Of a DNA stretch of 64,000 nt, positions 1 through 11,033 are shown piece by piece (within the stretch, counting starts at the first letter, position 1; each line of letters starts with the position of its first letter). The notes beneath the pieces are model-generated. The model had not been told where the DNA came from. It searched no databases and was given only the letters and a program-made list of their open reading frames with translations. Origin of the DNA: Arthrobacter_D sp015752045 (GTDB lineage: Bacteria > Actinomycetota > Actinomycetes > Actinomycetales > Micrococcaceae); contig NZ_JADOUS010000001.1 in assembly GCF_015752045.1 (NCBI RefSeq), forward strand, positions 310,001 through 374,000, read 5' to 3'. The translations under genes and the position numbers were made by a program.

Positions 1-458
1 CGGCCCGTGACCGGGCCGTCCCTGCCGCCGCCCAGACCGGCGACGGCCTCGTGCAGCGCCCCGGCCAGGGCTGCCTCCACGGGGGCCGCGAGGTCGACAT
101 GGCCGTGGTTCTTGAAGGCGAGCAGGACCCCCGACACCGCGCGCCCGTAGCGCCCGGCGGCGACGACGGGGAGCGGGCCGAAGACCGGGTCATGGGCGGC
201 GGCGCCTGTCGCCCCACCCGGGACCAGGGGGACGTCGGGCAGGGATTCGGCTCCTGCTTCCGCGCGGAACGGCCGCGATGTCGCGCGCCGGAAGACCGCA
301 CTGCACGCGGCGCAGAGGGACGTGCCCCACTGCCCGCAGATCACGCAGGACGACGGCAGGACGAGCGCCGCGAAGGCGGTGAGGGCATCAGCGGTGCGCC
401 GGTAGGGCCGTCCGAAGACGATCCGGTCCAGGACGGACGAGGGGTCGGTGAGGGGCAC
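1..458 (-). CDS. ComF family protein (partial, C-terminus outside window)
   Basis: The N-terminal 152 or so codons of a ComF/phosphoribosyltransferase-like protein; the rest lies beyond position 1. After a GTG start at 458 the product has two CxxC pairs (Cys38/41 and Cys49/52), the zinc-ribbon-like start of ComF proteins, followed by the family pattern GRYGRAVSGVLLAFKNHG. In transformable bacteria ComF takes part in DNA uptake; in actinobacteria its role is unclear. It follows lpqB on the same strand after about 60 bases and ends the mtrAB-lpqB run, the order also known from mycobacteria. The start is chosen because the first Cys pair then sits at a normal distance, but the Shine-Dalgarno sequence is weak. 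The characteristic PRPP loop would be in the missing part. Confidence 0.8.
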   Translation of the reverse strand, partial: MPLTDPSSVLDRIVFGRPYRRTADALTAFAALVLPSSCVICGQWGTSLCAACSAVFRRATSRPFRAEAGAESLPDVPLVPGGATGAAAHDPVFGPLPVVAAGRYGRAVSGVLLAFKNHGHVDLAAPVEAALAGALHEAVAGLGGGRDGPVTG

Positions 459-521
459 TCCCCCAGCCCACCAGACCGCGACCCGGACGTGGGTCCGGGC
501 GTTGGGCTATGTGGAGATCCC

Positions 522-2297
522 CTACCCCGGGAAGGCCGGGTCCGTCACCTCGAGCTGCTCGTCAACCCAGCTGCCCCCGATGCGTCGGTACAGGGTGCTG
601 CCCGCCTCGGCGTAGAGGGTGTCCTCCACATCGGATCCCGCACTCAGGCCGAGCACGCCGTCGAGCATCGCCATCGACTCGCGATCGCCGTCGAGGTGGA
701 GGATCACCGGGGTCGCCTCTTCGCCCGCTCCGACGGACGAGGCGACGACGACGCTCTGGCCGGCCCACGTGGCCGTGTCGATCGACCCGTCCGTCGGCAG
801 CGTGAGCGGCATCGTGAGCGACTGCGGGACCCCCTCCGTCGAGCGCGTGATGCCTGCCAGCAGGACCTCGCCCACCCCGCCACGATCCGTGACGATCAGC
901 GCGCGCGACCCGTCGCGGGCGATGCGTAGCTCCCTGACGCTCCTGTCCCCCAGCCACCCGGCCGCGAGGACGGCGGCGTTCGCCTCCGTGCCGCCCGGCG
1001 GGATGGCGAGCACCTCGCTCCGCCCCCGGACCGATCGCGTGGTCCAGACCCAGTTCTCGGGGTCGAACGAGGGTTTCGTGAGGGCACTGCCGCGGACGAC
1101 GGCGCGCGCCTCGCTGCCCGGCGCCGTGACGTAGAGGGTCTCCCGGTCCGGGTCGAGGAAGGAGTAGGCGCTGCCCGAGAGGGACGTGGCAGGGTCTCGC
1201 GGTTCGAGCGCCCCCACGGGCTCCAGTCCCTCGATCGCCGTGATGGCACCGTTGCGGATCCGCACCAGCTCGCCCTGCGCGACCGCCACCTGCTCGCCGC
1301 CGACGTCGGGGGTCAGGTCGGGTTTCACGAGATCGGGCGCCGTCGGTCCCAGCTGGATGGGCTGGTCGCTGGTCATCTCCACGGTGGTGACGTCGTTCAG
1401 GTCGAGCAGGTTGACCTGGAGCTGCTGGTTCATCTGCTGCAGCTTGAGGTTGGTCGCGTTCTCCAGGACCTCCGGCGAGAGTTCGACCAGTGCCTTGCCC
1501 GAGGTGATCGGGACGGAATCGCGGGCGAGGGTGACACCCTCGGGGAAGGCGCTGGTGACGGACCCCTGGAGGTAGGGCGCCGGACCGGCGAGCATCGCGC
1601 CCACGATCCGCGCGGTCACGCCGGTGCGCCGGACGAACCAGCGGGCGTCAGGCACCCAGTACCGGTAGTTGCTGCTGTAGAAGTACAGGCTGTGCGAGAT
1701 CAGGAGGTCACGCGCACTGCTCTGGGCGAGCATGATGCCGTCGGGGATCTGGTCGATGCGCCACTCGCCGTCGAGCTGGACCATCCGCACGCCCAGGGTC
1801 TCCGTCGAGGGGACGACCGTGTTGGTGCGCACCCCGCGGGCATCGACGGTCCCCGCGGTCTCGAGCTGGATCTGGTAGACGCCCTCGGCCTCGCGCTTCT
1901 CGACGCGGGGATCGGAGCGGAACAGGACGATCCGCTCCTCCGGCTGCCACGTCGCGCGCAGGGCGGGGCTCAGGAACTGGCGCGCCACGCTGTAACCGTC
2001 GCTCGCGCCCGTCCCGGCGGTGATGAAGTCGCGGAGGATCTGCTCGGGCGTCGCTCCGGGCGCGGGTCCCTCGGGGTCGAACACCGGCGCCACGGCGTCC
2101 GGCTCGCCGTCGGACGCCTCGATCACGCCCACGGGCCCCGCCGTCGGAATGGCCGAACACCCCGTGAGCACGAGGAGACACGCGAGGAGCAGCATCGCGA
2201 TCCTGGCGGCGCAGGCGCGGGCGTCGGCACGGGCGCGGACGCGGATGCGGGCCGGGGCGTGATCCCCCCGCCGGACGGCCATGGCGTGATCTCCCAC
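522..2297 (-). CDS. lpqB: Lipoprotein LpqB, MtrAB accessory
   Basis: Predicted secreted lipoprotein of 591 residues. A basic N-terminus leads into a hydrophobic stretch (about residues 33-45) ending in the lipobox LTGC, so Cys47 is the likely lipidated residue. The rest is a GerMN-like region and a beta-propeller-like LpqB region. In mycobacteria LpqB interacts with the extracellular part of the MtrB sensor and tunes MtrA phosphorylation, cell-wall homeostasis and division. The GTG start overlaps the mtrB stop as TAGTG, implying coupled translation. An ATG 15 bases further in (2282), with GGGAG eight bases ahead, is an equally plausible start and would not change the signal peptide. Confidence 0.92.
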   Translation of the reverse strand: MGDHAMAVRRGDHAPARIRVRARADARACAARIAMLLLACLLVLTGCSAIPTAGPVGVIEASDGEPDAVAPVFDPEGPAPGATPEQILRDFITAGTGASDGYSVARQFLSPALRATWQPEERIVLFRSDPRVEKREAEGVYQIQLETAGTVDARGVRTNTVVPSTETLGVRMVQLDGEWRIDQIPDGIMLAQSSARDLLISHSLYFYSSNYRYWVPDARWFVRRTGVTARIVGAMLAGPAPYLQGSVTSAFPEGVTLARDSVPITSGKALVELSPEVLENATNLKLQQMNQQLQVNLLDLNDVTTVEMTSDQPIQLGPTAPDLVKPDLTPDVGGEQVAVAQGELVRIRNGAITAIEGLEPVGALEPRDPATSLSGSAYSFLDPDRETLYVTAPGSEARAVVRGSALTKPSFDPENWVWTTRSVRGRSEVLAIPPGGTEANAAVLAAGWLGDRSVRELRIARDGSRALIVTDRGGVGEVLLAGITRSTEGVPQSLTMPLTLPTDGSIDTATWAGQSVVVASSVGAGEEATPVILHLDGDRESMAMLDGVLGLSAGSDVEDTLYAEAGSTLYRRIGGSWVDEQLEVTDPAFPG

Positions 2298-4219
2298 TAC
2301 TCTCCCTCGTTCGGTTCACGTGTTCGTTCCGCCTGGTGTCCGTCGGCGAACCGTTCGGGGTCGGATCCGCCGGCCGGCTGGGGCGGCAGGGCAAGGGGCG
2401 ACGACGTCAGCTCCGTCCCCTGCGTCCGGGGCAGCGTCAGGCGGAAGCACGCTCCCTCCCCGGGCATGCCCCAGGCCTCCAGCCAGGCGTTGTGCAGCCG
2501 GGCGTCCTCCATGGCGATGGAGAGTCCGAGTCCGCTGCCCCCGGTCGTGCGCGCCCGGGCGGGGTCGGCCCGCCAGAAACGGTCGAACACCCGCGAGGAC
2601 TGCAGCGTCGTCATGCCGATGCCATGGTCCCGGACGGCGACGGCGACCGCCTCGGGACTGCACGCTATGTGGACCTCCATGGGCTTCGCCTCGCCGTGCT
2701 CGAGGGCGTTGACGATCAGGTTGCGCAGGATGCGGTCGATCCGGCGCGCGTCGGCATCGGCGATGCACCGCGCCTCCTGCGACACGATCGTGAGCTCCGA
2801 TCCGAGCCGCTCGGCCAGGGGCCGCGCCCCCTCGATCGCGTGCTGGACGAGCTGCACGATGTCGACCGATTCCGCCTCGAGGACGGCGGCCCCGGCGTCG
2901 AACCTGGAGATCTCGAGCAGGTCGGCGAGGAGGGCCTGGAACCGCTCCACCTGGTCGAACAGGATCTCGGCGGACCGCTTGTTGATGGGGTTGAACTCCG
3001 CGCGCGCGTCGTACAGGACCTCCGCTGCCATCCGGACCGTGGTGAGCGGGGTCCGCAGTTCGTGGGAGACGTCGGACACGAAGCGCTGCTGCATCTGCGA
3101 CAGCTGGGCGAGCTGGGTGATCTGGTCCTGCAGGCTCCCGGCCATGTGGTTGAAGGAGACGCCGAGCCTGGCCACCTCGTCCTCCCCGCTGACCTCCATG
3201 CGCTCCTGCAACTGGCCCGCGGCGAGCTTCTCGGACACGGACGCCGCGTGGCTCACCGGCCGGACGACGCTCCGCGTCACGTACCAGGCGATCGCCCCGA
3301 TGACGAGCAGGAGGACGACGCCGGCCAGCCACAGCACCCGGTGGATGTCGTCGAGGGTCGACTGCATCGCCGACAGGTCGTAGTAGACGTACAGCGCGTA
3401 GGAGGCCTGGTCCGGCGGGAGCTGCACCTGCGTGCCGAACGCGATGCCGGGAGCGTCGGTCGCCCCGCTCTCCGTGACCGGGATGGTCATCGGTGCCCAG
3501 TGGATATCGGAGCCGGCCGCGACGGCCTCCTGCAGGTCCGGTGAGAGCATGCTGGCCGTCACGCCCTGCTGGCTGACCGTGGTCGGGATGAGGACGTCCC
3601 CGGAGATCGGAACGAGGATCGCGTGGCGCGGCGCGTCGGTGTCCAGGCTGACGAGTGCCTCGACGGAGTCCAGGACGAGGCGGCTGATGGTGTCGCTGTC
3701 GGTCGCCGAGGATTCCCTGAAGACCGCCTTCGTCCGGGTCAACTCCTCGGTGGCCTCGGCGCTGAACTGGTCGAAGCGCTGGTCGTAGAGGGCGCCGGCG
3801 ATCTGGTTCGAGAGGAACCCGCCGACGGCGACGAACGAGACCGAGGTGAGCAGCATCGTGGCGACGACGGTCCTGAACTGGAGGGAACGGCGCCAGCGCT
3901 GCGCCACCGCCTGCAGCATCGAGCGCGCGCGGACCGGTGCGGCTCGCAGCCTCGAGGCGACGGGACCTGTCCCGGCGGACTGCTCGTCCACGGGCCGGGT
4001 GTCCTCCGCGGCAGGCACGCCGGCGCCGCGGGAACCCGCCGTACCGGGGGCCGGATCGGCATGCACGGCCGTCGTGGACGTCACCTGCCCGGCCGCGGTG
4101 GCGGGCACGTCCGGATCCGCGCCCGTGGCCCGAGCGTCGGCTGGAGGAGTGCGGGAGCCGGAGGAGCGGCGGTCCGCGCTCCCGCCATCAGCCCTGTCCG
4201 GCCTTGTATCCGACACCAC
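2297..4219 (-). CDS. mtrB: Sensor histidine kinase MtrB
   Basis: Membrane histidine kinase of 640 residues that phosphorylates MtrA. It has a long disordered N-terminal tail rich in Ala, Asp, Pro and Thr (about 1-115), a first membrane helix (about 118-140), an extracytoplasmic sensor, a second helix (about 292-314), HAMP, and a HisKA box SHELRTPLTTVRM with His386 as phospho-acceptor. The ATPase domain shows the N box NLIVNALEHG, G1 DHGIGM and G2 GGSGLGLSI. The GTG start at 4219 overlaps the end of mtrA by 32 bases. An ATG at 4188 is out of frame, so the GTG is preferred, though a start further in cannot be excluded. The 3' end is coupled to lpqB. Confidence 0.93.
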   Translation of the reverse strand: MVSDTRPDRADGGSADRRSSGSRTPPADARATGADPDVPATAAGQVTSTTAVHADPAPGTAGSRGAGVPAAEDTRPVDEQSAGTGPVASRLRAAPVRARSMLQAVAQRWRRSLQFRTVVATMLLTSVSFVAVGGFLSNQIAGALYDQRFDQFSAEATEELTRTKAVFRESSATDSDTISRLVLDSVEALVSLDTDAPRHAILVPISGDVLIPTTVSQQGVTASMLSPDLQEAVAAGSDIHWAPMTIPVTESGATDAPGIAFGTQVQLPPDQASYALYVYYDLSAMQSTLDDIHRVLWLAGVVLLLVIGAIAWYVTRSVVRPVSHAASVSEKLAAGQLQERMEVSGEDEVARLGVSFNHMAGSLQDQITQLAQLSQMQQRFVSDVSHELRTPLTTVRMAAEVLYDARAEFNPINKRSAEILFDQVERFQALLADLLEISRFDAGAAVLEAESVDIVQLVQHAIEGARPLAERLGSELTIVSQEARCIADADARRIDRILRNLIVNALEHGEAKPMEVHIACSPEAVAVAVRDHGIGMTTLQSSRVFDRFWRADPARARTTGGSGLGLSIAMEDARLHNAWLEAWGMPGEGACFRLTLPRTQGTELTSSPLALPPQPAGGSDPERFADGHQAERTREPNEGE

Positions 4220-4865
4220 GCACCGTCAGGACGACCTCGGGCGCTTCGGGATCGCGCTCGATCTTGGAGCGGAGCCGTTGCACATGGACGTTGACGAGGC
4301 GCGTGTCGGCCGCGTGCCGGTATCCCCACACCTGCTCGAGGAGGAGTTCGCGGGTGAAGACCTGCCACGGTTTCCGGGCGAGGGCCACCAGCAGGTCGAA
4401 CTCGAGGGGGGTCAGCGAGACCCGCTGGCCCGCACGAGCCACCTCGTGCCCGGCGACGTCGATGGTCACGTCGCCGATCCGGAGCGTCTCAGGGGCCTTG
4501 GATTCGGCGGGCCGCAGGCGCGCACGGACACGCGCCACCAGTTCGGCCGGCTTGAAGGGCTTGGGGACGTAGTCGTCGGCGCCCGATTCGAGGCCGCGCA
4601 CGACGTCGGAGGTGTCCGACTTCGCGGTCAGCATCACGATGGGGAGGTCGGATTCAGCTCGGATCTGACGGCACACCTCGATCCCGTCCATGCCGGGGAG
4701 CATGAGGTCCAGCAGCACCAGGTCGGGATGCGATGAGCGGAAGACGCCGAGCGCCGCGGCGCCGTCGGCACAGAACACCGGGTCGAATCCGTCGTTGCGC
4801 AGGACGATGCCGATCATTTCGGACAGGGCCTCGTCGTCGTCGATGACCAGTATGCGTGCCTTCAT
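4188..4865 (-). CDS. mtrA: Response regulator MtrA
   Basis: OmpR/PhoB-class response regulator, 225 residues. The receiver domain has the acidic pocket DDD at 9-11, phospho-acceptor Asp53 in LLDLMLPGMDG, and the conserved Lys in PKPF. The C-terminal winged helix ends RGVGYKAG, as in MtrA of other actinobacteria. MtrA controls cell-wall hydrolases, division and replication genes. An ATG start at 4865 with GGGGGT just ahead fits; upstream in-frame sequence has no conserved character. It is first in an operon with mtrB, lpqB and probably comF, and diverges from the membrane protein at 5034 across about 168 bases that must hold both promoters. Confidence 0.96.
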   Translation of the reverse strand: MKARILVIDDDEALSEMIGIVLRNDGFDPVFCADGAAALGVFRSSHPDLVLLDLMLPGMDGIEVCRQIRAESDLPIVMLTAKSDTSDVVRGLESGADDYVPKPFKPAELVARVRARLRPAESKAPETLRIGDVTIDVAGHEVARAGQRVSLTPLEFDLLVALARKPWQVFTRELLLEQVWGYRHAADTRLVNVHVQRLRSKIERDPEAPEVVLTVRGVGYKAGQG

Positions 4866-5033
4866 ACCCCCATACTGGCGTATCGACCACGCAAAGTCCC
4901 ATCCGCCGCGGGGTGCGGGATGTCGCGTCGGAAACGGTGCTGCGCGGCTGCTTCGAATGGACGTGCGGCTCACTATGATGCAGGAGGGGGCCGCTGATCG
5001 CATGCCTCCGGGAGCATCGACCGAGGGGACGCT

Positions 5034-6494
5034 ATGAGTGATCAGGTGGAGGGTCAGCCGGACGGCGGCCAGGCGGGCGACGGACCACCGCCCGACCGGA
5101 CACCCGACCCGGCCCCCGACCGGACGCCCCCTCAGGACCGGGACCAGCCACGCAGTCAGGCGCAGCAGCGCCCCGCCCCGTGGCAGCCACCGGCTCCCGG
5201 CGGTTCGCCGTGGCAGCCCCCCGGACAGCAGCACGGTCCCGCCGCCCCGTCCGGGGGAGCGCCGCCGACCGGGCCCCCGGTGCCGGCCAACCCGTGGGGA
5301 CAGCCGGCGGGACCACCGGCCGGACCACCGCGCGCCGGCAGCCCCGGCACCCCGGGCGGGTCCCCGGGCAGCGGGTTCCCGCCGCCGCTCTACGGTCCCC
5401 CCGCGGGCAGCCAGGGCTGGGGCACCGGATACCCGCCGCCCGGGCTGGGCGGCCCCGGCGTCGATCGCGCCCCCGGCTACCAGGCTCCGCCGAAGCCCGG
5501 TGTCATCCCCCTGCGGCCCCTCGGGCTCGGTGAGATCCTCGACGGCGCGTTCCAGGCCTGCCGGAAGAACCCCCTGGCGACGTTCGGCATCGCCATCCTC
5601 CTGCAGGCCGTCGTCGCCCTCGTGACGGTGCTCCTGCTCGGCAATCTCCTGTCATCCTTCGAGGTCTTCGAATCCGCCGACCCGACACCGGACAGCCTCA
5701 TCAGCGCCTTCGCCGGCCTCGGCGTCTTCGCGTCGGTCGCCGGGGTCGTCTCCGCGGTCGCACTGCTCGTGCTCCAGGGGATCCTCGTGATCCCCGTCGC
5801 GCGTGCCGTCATCAACCAGGGGACGACCTTCGGCCAGGCCTGGCGGCTCGCCCGCGGACGCATCCTTCCACTGCTCGGCTTCGGCCTGCTGGCTTTCGCC
5901 GCCGGGCTCGCAGCCCTCGCCCTGCTCGTGGGCATCTCGGCGCTCGCGATCCTCGGGCTCGAGGAATACTCGGCGCTCGTCATCATCCCCCTCGTGCTCG
6001 GCGCTCTGGTGGCCATGGTGTGGGTGGGCACGAAGCTCGTCGTCGCCCCCGCCGCACTGATGCTGGAGGGTGTAGGGCCGTGGACGTCGATCAGGCGTTC
6101 ATGGCAGCTGACCCGGGGCAACTGGTGGCGGACCTTCGGCATCGTGCTCCTGACGAGCATCATCGTCTCGATCATCACCTCCGTCATCTCTGCGCCCCTC
6201 TCGTTCGCGGTGACGCTCTTCTTCGGCTTCAGCACCAGCGCCTCCGCCGCCCCGGACGCGATGGAGTCACTGCCGGTCCTCGCCGCGTCCCAGGCCATCG
6301 CGGCCCTCTTCACCGCGGTCGGCTACGCGTTCCAGGCGGGGGTCACCTCCCTCCTGTACGTCGACCTCCGCATCCGCCGGGAAGGGTTCGACGTCGTGCT
6401 CATGCGCGAACACGAGCAGGCCGGTTCCGGGCGGACGGACATCCTGCCCGGCGGCACCACCTCGTTCGGACACCAGCCGGGGGGACCGGCCTGA
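5034..6494 (+). CDS. Membrane protein, GPDPase membrane-domain-like
   Basis: 486 residues. The first 150 or so are Pro/Gly/Gln-rich and look disordered and cytoplasmic. From the motif PLGLGEILDGAFQACRKNP (about 158-176) the protein becomes a multi-helix membrane domain with about six hydrophobic segments, similar to the region annotated as glycerophosphoryl diester phosphodiesterase membrane domain. No catalytic GDPD domain is present, so enzyme activity should not be assumed. The ATG at 5034 follows GAGGGG. A TATGAT hexamer at 4974-4979 could be its -10 box, although no good -35 is visible. It is the first gene of the run that continues with DUF4129, DUF4350, MoxR and DUF58. Confidence 0.78.
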   Translation: MSDQVEGQPDGGQAGDGPPPDRTPDPAPDRTPPQDRDQPRSQAQQRPAPWQPPAPGGSPWQPPGQQHGPAAPSGGAPPTGPPVPANPWGQPAGPPAGPPRAGSPGTPGGSPGSGFPPPLYGPPAGSQGWGTGYPPPGLGGPGVDRAPGYQAPPKPGVIPLRPLGLGEILDGAFQACRKNPLATFGIAILLQAVVALVTVLLLGNLLSSFEVFESADPTPDSLISAFAGLGVFASVAGVVSAVALLVLQGILVIPVARAVINQGTTFGQAWRLARGRILPLLGFGLLAFAAGLAALALLVGISALAILGLEEYSALVIIPLVLGALVAMVWVGTKLVVAPAALMLEGVGPWTSIRRSWQLTRGNWWRTFGIVLLTSIIVSIITSVISAPLSFAVTLFFGFSTSASAAPDAMESLPVLAASQAIAALFTAVGYAFQAGVTSLLYVDLRIRREGFDVVLMREHEQAGSGRTDILPGGTTSFGHQPGGPA

Positions 6495-6537
6495 TGCCGG
6501 ACGGCACCGCGACCGGGCTCCGCCCGGGGGACAGCCC

Positions 6538-7197
6538 ATGACCGGTGGGATCTCCTTCCTCCTCACCCCCGATGCCGACGAGGCGCGGCGCCTGCTCGAG
6601 GAGGAACTGGCCAGGCCCCCGTACGTCGAAGCGCAGCCCACCATCTTCGAGCGCATCCTCGCCGAGGTCCTGCGCGCTATCGGGGGACTCCTCGACGGTG
6701 TGGGCGGGCTCGCTCCGGGACCGGGCACCCTCGTGCTGGCCCTCGGCGCCGTGCTCATCATCATCGTGGCCGTCGTGCTCATCAGGCCACGGCTGAACGC
6801 ACGCGGCAGGAAGCAGGAATCCGCCGTGTTCGACGACGACGCGACGCACTCCGCAGACCATCACCGTGCCCGGGCTGCCGCCCGCGCCGCCGACCGGGAC
6901 TGGAACGGGGCCGTCGCCGAAGTGCTGCGCGCCGTCATCCGGTCCGCCGAGGAACGCCTCGTGGTCGCGGACCAGCCCGGACGGACGGCCACGGAAGCCG
7001 CCGCCCAGCTCGGCGCCGTGTTCCCGCCACTGTCCGCCGACGTCGCCTGGCTGGCCGAGGTGTTCAACGAGACCCACTACGGCAGCGGTACGGCGTCCGG
7101 GGACGTGTACCGGCGCGCGGCCGGGATCGACGCGCACCTCTCCTCGGAACGCCCCTCGGCGCCCGCGGGGACGACGGCGCCGGCGGCACCGCAGTGA
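6538..7197 (+). CDS. DUF4129 domain-containing protein
   Basis: 219 residues with one clear membrane helix (about 62-82). The region after it carries the DUF4129 pattern: a basic patch, an ARAAARAADRDWNGAVAEVLRAVIRSAEERL helix, and a C-terminal end with VFNETHYGSG (given here in part only). DUF4129 often sits C-terminal to transglutaminase-like domains or next to MoxR/DUF58 genes, and is thought to act with them at the membrane; its biochemistry is unknown. The start ATG follows GGGGGAC. The stop overlaps the next start as GTGA, so translation is coupled to the DUF4350 gene. Confidence 0.8.
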   Translation: MTGGISFLLTPDADEARRLLEEELARPPYVEAQPTIFERILAEVLRAIGGLLDGVGGLAPGPGTLVLALGAVLIIIVAVVLIRPRLNARGRKQESAVFDDDATHSADHHRARAAARAADRDWNGAVAEVLRAVIRSAEERLVVADQPGRTATEAAAQLGAVFPPLSADVAWLAEVFNETHYGSGTASGDVYRRAAGIDAHLSSERPSAPAGTTAPAAPQ

Positions 7198-8479
7198 CGC
7201 GCGGACAGCAGGTACCTGCCCCGGTGCACTCCGACGACGGCTCCTCCGACGCCGTCGTGCCGGGCGACCGCGGGACCGCCGGAACCGCCGGGACCGGGGG
7301 TGCGGCCGGACGCGAGGTCATGGGCGACGGCGGGAGCGCGCTGACGACCGCCCGCTCCGGGCTGCGGCGTTCCCGTCCCCTGATCCTCGGGGCGATCGTC
7401 CTGGCCCTGATCCTCCTGATCAACCTTCTCTCCGGTCCGGAGGAGGACTCCGGTCCGCTGTCCCCCGGCAACGCGGCGCCGCAGGGTGCGCGGGCGGTCG
7501 CGCAGGTCCTCGCCGCCGAGGGGGTCGACGTCGTACGGGCAGGCTCCTTCGACGAGGCGATCGGCGCCCTCGAGGAGGGGCCCGCGACGCTGTTCCTCGA
7601 CGACGCGCAGCAGTACCTCAGCGCCGGCCAGGTGGGAGAGCTGGCCGCACTGGCGGACCGCGCCGTCCTCGCCGCGCCGGGAGAGCGCCAGCTCGCCGCC
7701 CTCGACGACGATTTCAGCCAGGTCGGCGCCGTCCCCTTCGACCTGGCCGGCGACGCGCCGGCGCTGCCCGCCGACTGCCCCGACGGGGACGCGACGGCGG
7801 CGGGCACGATCACCGCGACGGGGACCGCCTATTCCGGCGCCGTCGAGTGCTTCCCGGTCGTTGTCGAGGAGACGACGGGCGGCCTGTACACCACGAGCGC
7901 CGACGGATCGGTGGTCGTCCTGGGCGCCCCGTCGATCCTGTCCAACGAGGCCATCACGGACGAGGGCAACGCGGCCCTCGCCCTGCGCGCGCTCGGCTCC
8001 TCGGCCACGCTCGTCTGGTACGAACCCACCGGGGCGGACATCGTCTCCACGGGAGAGGGCATCGATCCGTCGACGCTCCTCCCGCCGTGGGTGAACCCGC
8101 TGCTCCTCTGGCTCCTCGCGTGTGCGGTGCTCGCCATGCTGTGGCGGGGACGACGCGTGGGACCCCTCGCAGCCGAGCCGCTGCCCGTCGTCGTCCGCGC
8201 CGCCGAGACGGCGGACGGCCGGGCCCGCCTGTACCAGGACGCCCGGGCCGTGGGGCACGCGGCGGCCACCCTGCGCGCAGCGACCCTCGCCCGGATGGCC
8301 CGCCGGCTCCGCGTGGACCGTTCGGCCCCTGCCGCGGAGGTCATCGCTGCAGCCGCCCGACACAGCGGCCGCACGCAGACGGAACTCGAGCAGCGGCTCC
8401 TCCACGTCCCGACCACCAACCACCAGCTTGTGCTCTGGGCACAGGAAATCCTCGACCTCGAGAAGGAGATCACGCCGTC

Positions 8480-8483
<4 letters not shown>
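7194..8483 (+). CDS. DUF4350 domain-containing membrane protein
   Basis: 429 residues: a polar 60-residue N-terminus, a membrane helix (about 61-80), a roughly 220-residue extracytoplasmic DUF4350 domain (GATase-like fold, here without an obvious catalytic Cys) and a second helix (about 302-320, NPLLLWLLACAVLAMLW) followed by a basic cytoplasmic C-terminus ending EILDLEKEITPS. The GTG start overlaps the previous stop by four bases; an internal ATG near 7320 could also be used. The 3' end overlaps the MoxR ATG as ATGA. It is likely part of a membrane complex with the MoxR and DUF58 products; no substrate is known. Confidence 0.78.
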
Positions 8484-9676
<1,193 letters not shown>

Positions 9677-9740
9677 GCCCACCACCCCGCCCGCCCCGGG
9701 CACGCTCCGGTCCACCCGGGGTCCGAGAGGAGCTCTTCCC

Positions 9741-11033
9741 ATGGTCATCACCGGCCGCCTGGTCCTGCTGGCGCTGCTCGGCGTCGTGCCCGTCATCGTG
9801 TACCCGGGCGCGACGTCGATCCTGGTCTGGACCCTGCTCCTCGCGGTGGTCGTCGGCCTCGACCTCGCCCTGGCCGCATCTCCGCGGCGCGTGGGCCTCC
9901 GCCGGACCCTGCCGGACAGCGTGCGGCTGGGTGAACCGGGCAGCAGCGTCGTCGTCCTGCGGAACGACACCCCCCGCACCCTCCGCGCCACGGTGCGCGA
10001 GGCGTGGCAGCCCTCAGCGGGTGCCGTGGACCCGGAACAGTCCGTCGTCGTGCCCTCCGGCGAGGCGCGGCGCATGACGATCCTCCTCCGCCCCACGCGT
10101 CGCGGCATCCTGCGCGTGGAGACGGTCACGGTGCGGAGCGCCGGCCCCTTCGGCATGGCCGCGCGGCAGGTCACGGTGCCGGCGCCCGGCGTCCTGCGGG
10201 TGCTGCCACCGTTCAACTCGAAACGCCACCTCCCGTCCAAGCTGCGCCGCCTGCGTGAACTGGACGGCCAGGCCGCCGTCCAGATCCGGGGTGCCGGCAC
10301 CGAGTTCGACTCCCTGCGGGACTATGTCCGGGGCGACGACGTCCGATCGATCGACTGGCGCGCCACCGCCCGTCGCCGCGACACCGTCGTCAGGACCTGG
10401 CGCCCCGAACGGGACCGGCGCGTCGTCGTCGTGCTGGACACCTCCCGCACGTCCGCGGCGAGGGTCCTCGACGAGCCCCGGCTGGACACCGGTATCGAGG
10501 CCGCGCTGCTGCTGTCCGTGCTGGCCGAGCGCGGGGGTGACAAGGTGCACTTCCTCGCCTACGACCGCCGGCTTCGCGCCCGGGTCGACTCCACCGCCAA
10601 GGGCAACCTGCTGGCCTCGCTGGTGACCGCCATGGCACCGCTCGAGCCGGAACTGATCGAGGCGGACTGGTCCCGCCTCCCCGCGCAGGTGCGCGCCGTC
10701 TCCCCGCACCGGTCCCTCGTCGTCCTGCTGACCTCGCTCGATGCCGGGGCCGTGGAGGAAGGCCTGCTGCCGGCGCTGCCGGGCCTGACCGAACGCCACG
10801 TCGTCGTGGTCGCGTCGGTGCGGGACCCACGGCTCGAGGAGATGGGCGCGGACCGCTCGACGGCGGCGGCGACGTTCCGGGCGGCCGCCGCGGAGCGCTC
10901 CCTCCTGGACCGCGGCGCGGTGGCGCAGCAGATCCGGCTGCTCGGGGCGGAGGTCGTGGACGCGACACCGGCAGACCTCCCACCGCTCCTGGCCGACACC
11001 TACATCAGGCTCAAGGCCACCGGGCGCCTCTGA
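9741..11033 (+). CDS. DUF58 domain-containing protein (MoxR partner)
   Basis: 430 residues. Two N-terminal hydrophobic helices (about 5-22 and 27-45), a beta-rich middle, then the DUF58 signature around 190-245: an acidic-basic FDSLRDYVRGDDVRSIDWRA block followed by VVVVLDTSRTSA. The latter resembles a vWA metal site. DUF58 proteins are the usual partners of MoxR ATPases. The ATG at 9741 has AGGAG about 8 bases ahead. As the last gene of the operon it is followed by 327 bases without a confident gene. Confidence 0.87.
   Translation: MVITGRLVLLALLGVVPVIVYPGATSILVWTLLLAVVVGLDLALAASPRRVGLRRTLPDSVRLGEPGSSVVVLRNDTPRTLRATVREAWQPSAGAVDPEQSVVVPSGEARRMTILLRPTRRGILRVETVTVRSAGPFGMAARQVTVPAPGVLRVLPPFNSKRHLPSKLRRLRELDGQAAVQIRGAGTEFDSLRDYVRGDDVRSIDWRATARRRDTVVRTWRPERDRRVVVVLDTSRTSAARVLDEPRLDTGIEAALLLSVLAERGGDKVHFLAYDRRLRARVDSTAKGNLLASLVTAMAPLEPELIEADWSRLPAQVRAVSPHRSLVVLLTSLDAGAVEEGLLPALPGLTERHVVVVASVRDPRLEEMGADRSTAAATFRAAAAERSLLDRGAVAQQIRLLGAEVVDATPADLPPLLADTYIRLKATGRL

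Noticed and set aside
6866..8479. Upstream extension of the MoxR frame
   Set aside because: It overlaps the DUF4129 and DUF4350 genes in another register and is Arg/Pro-rich; the ATGA overlap start at 8480 is clear.
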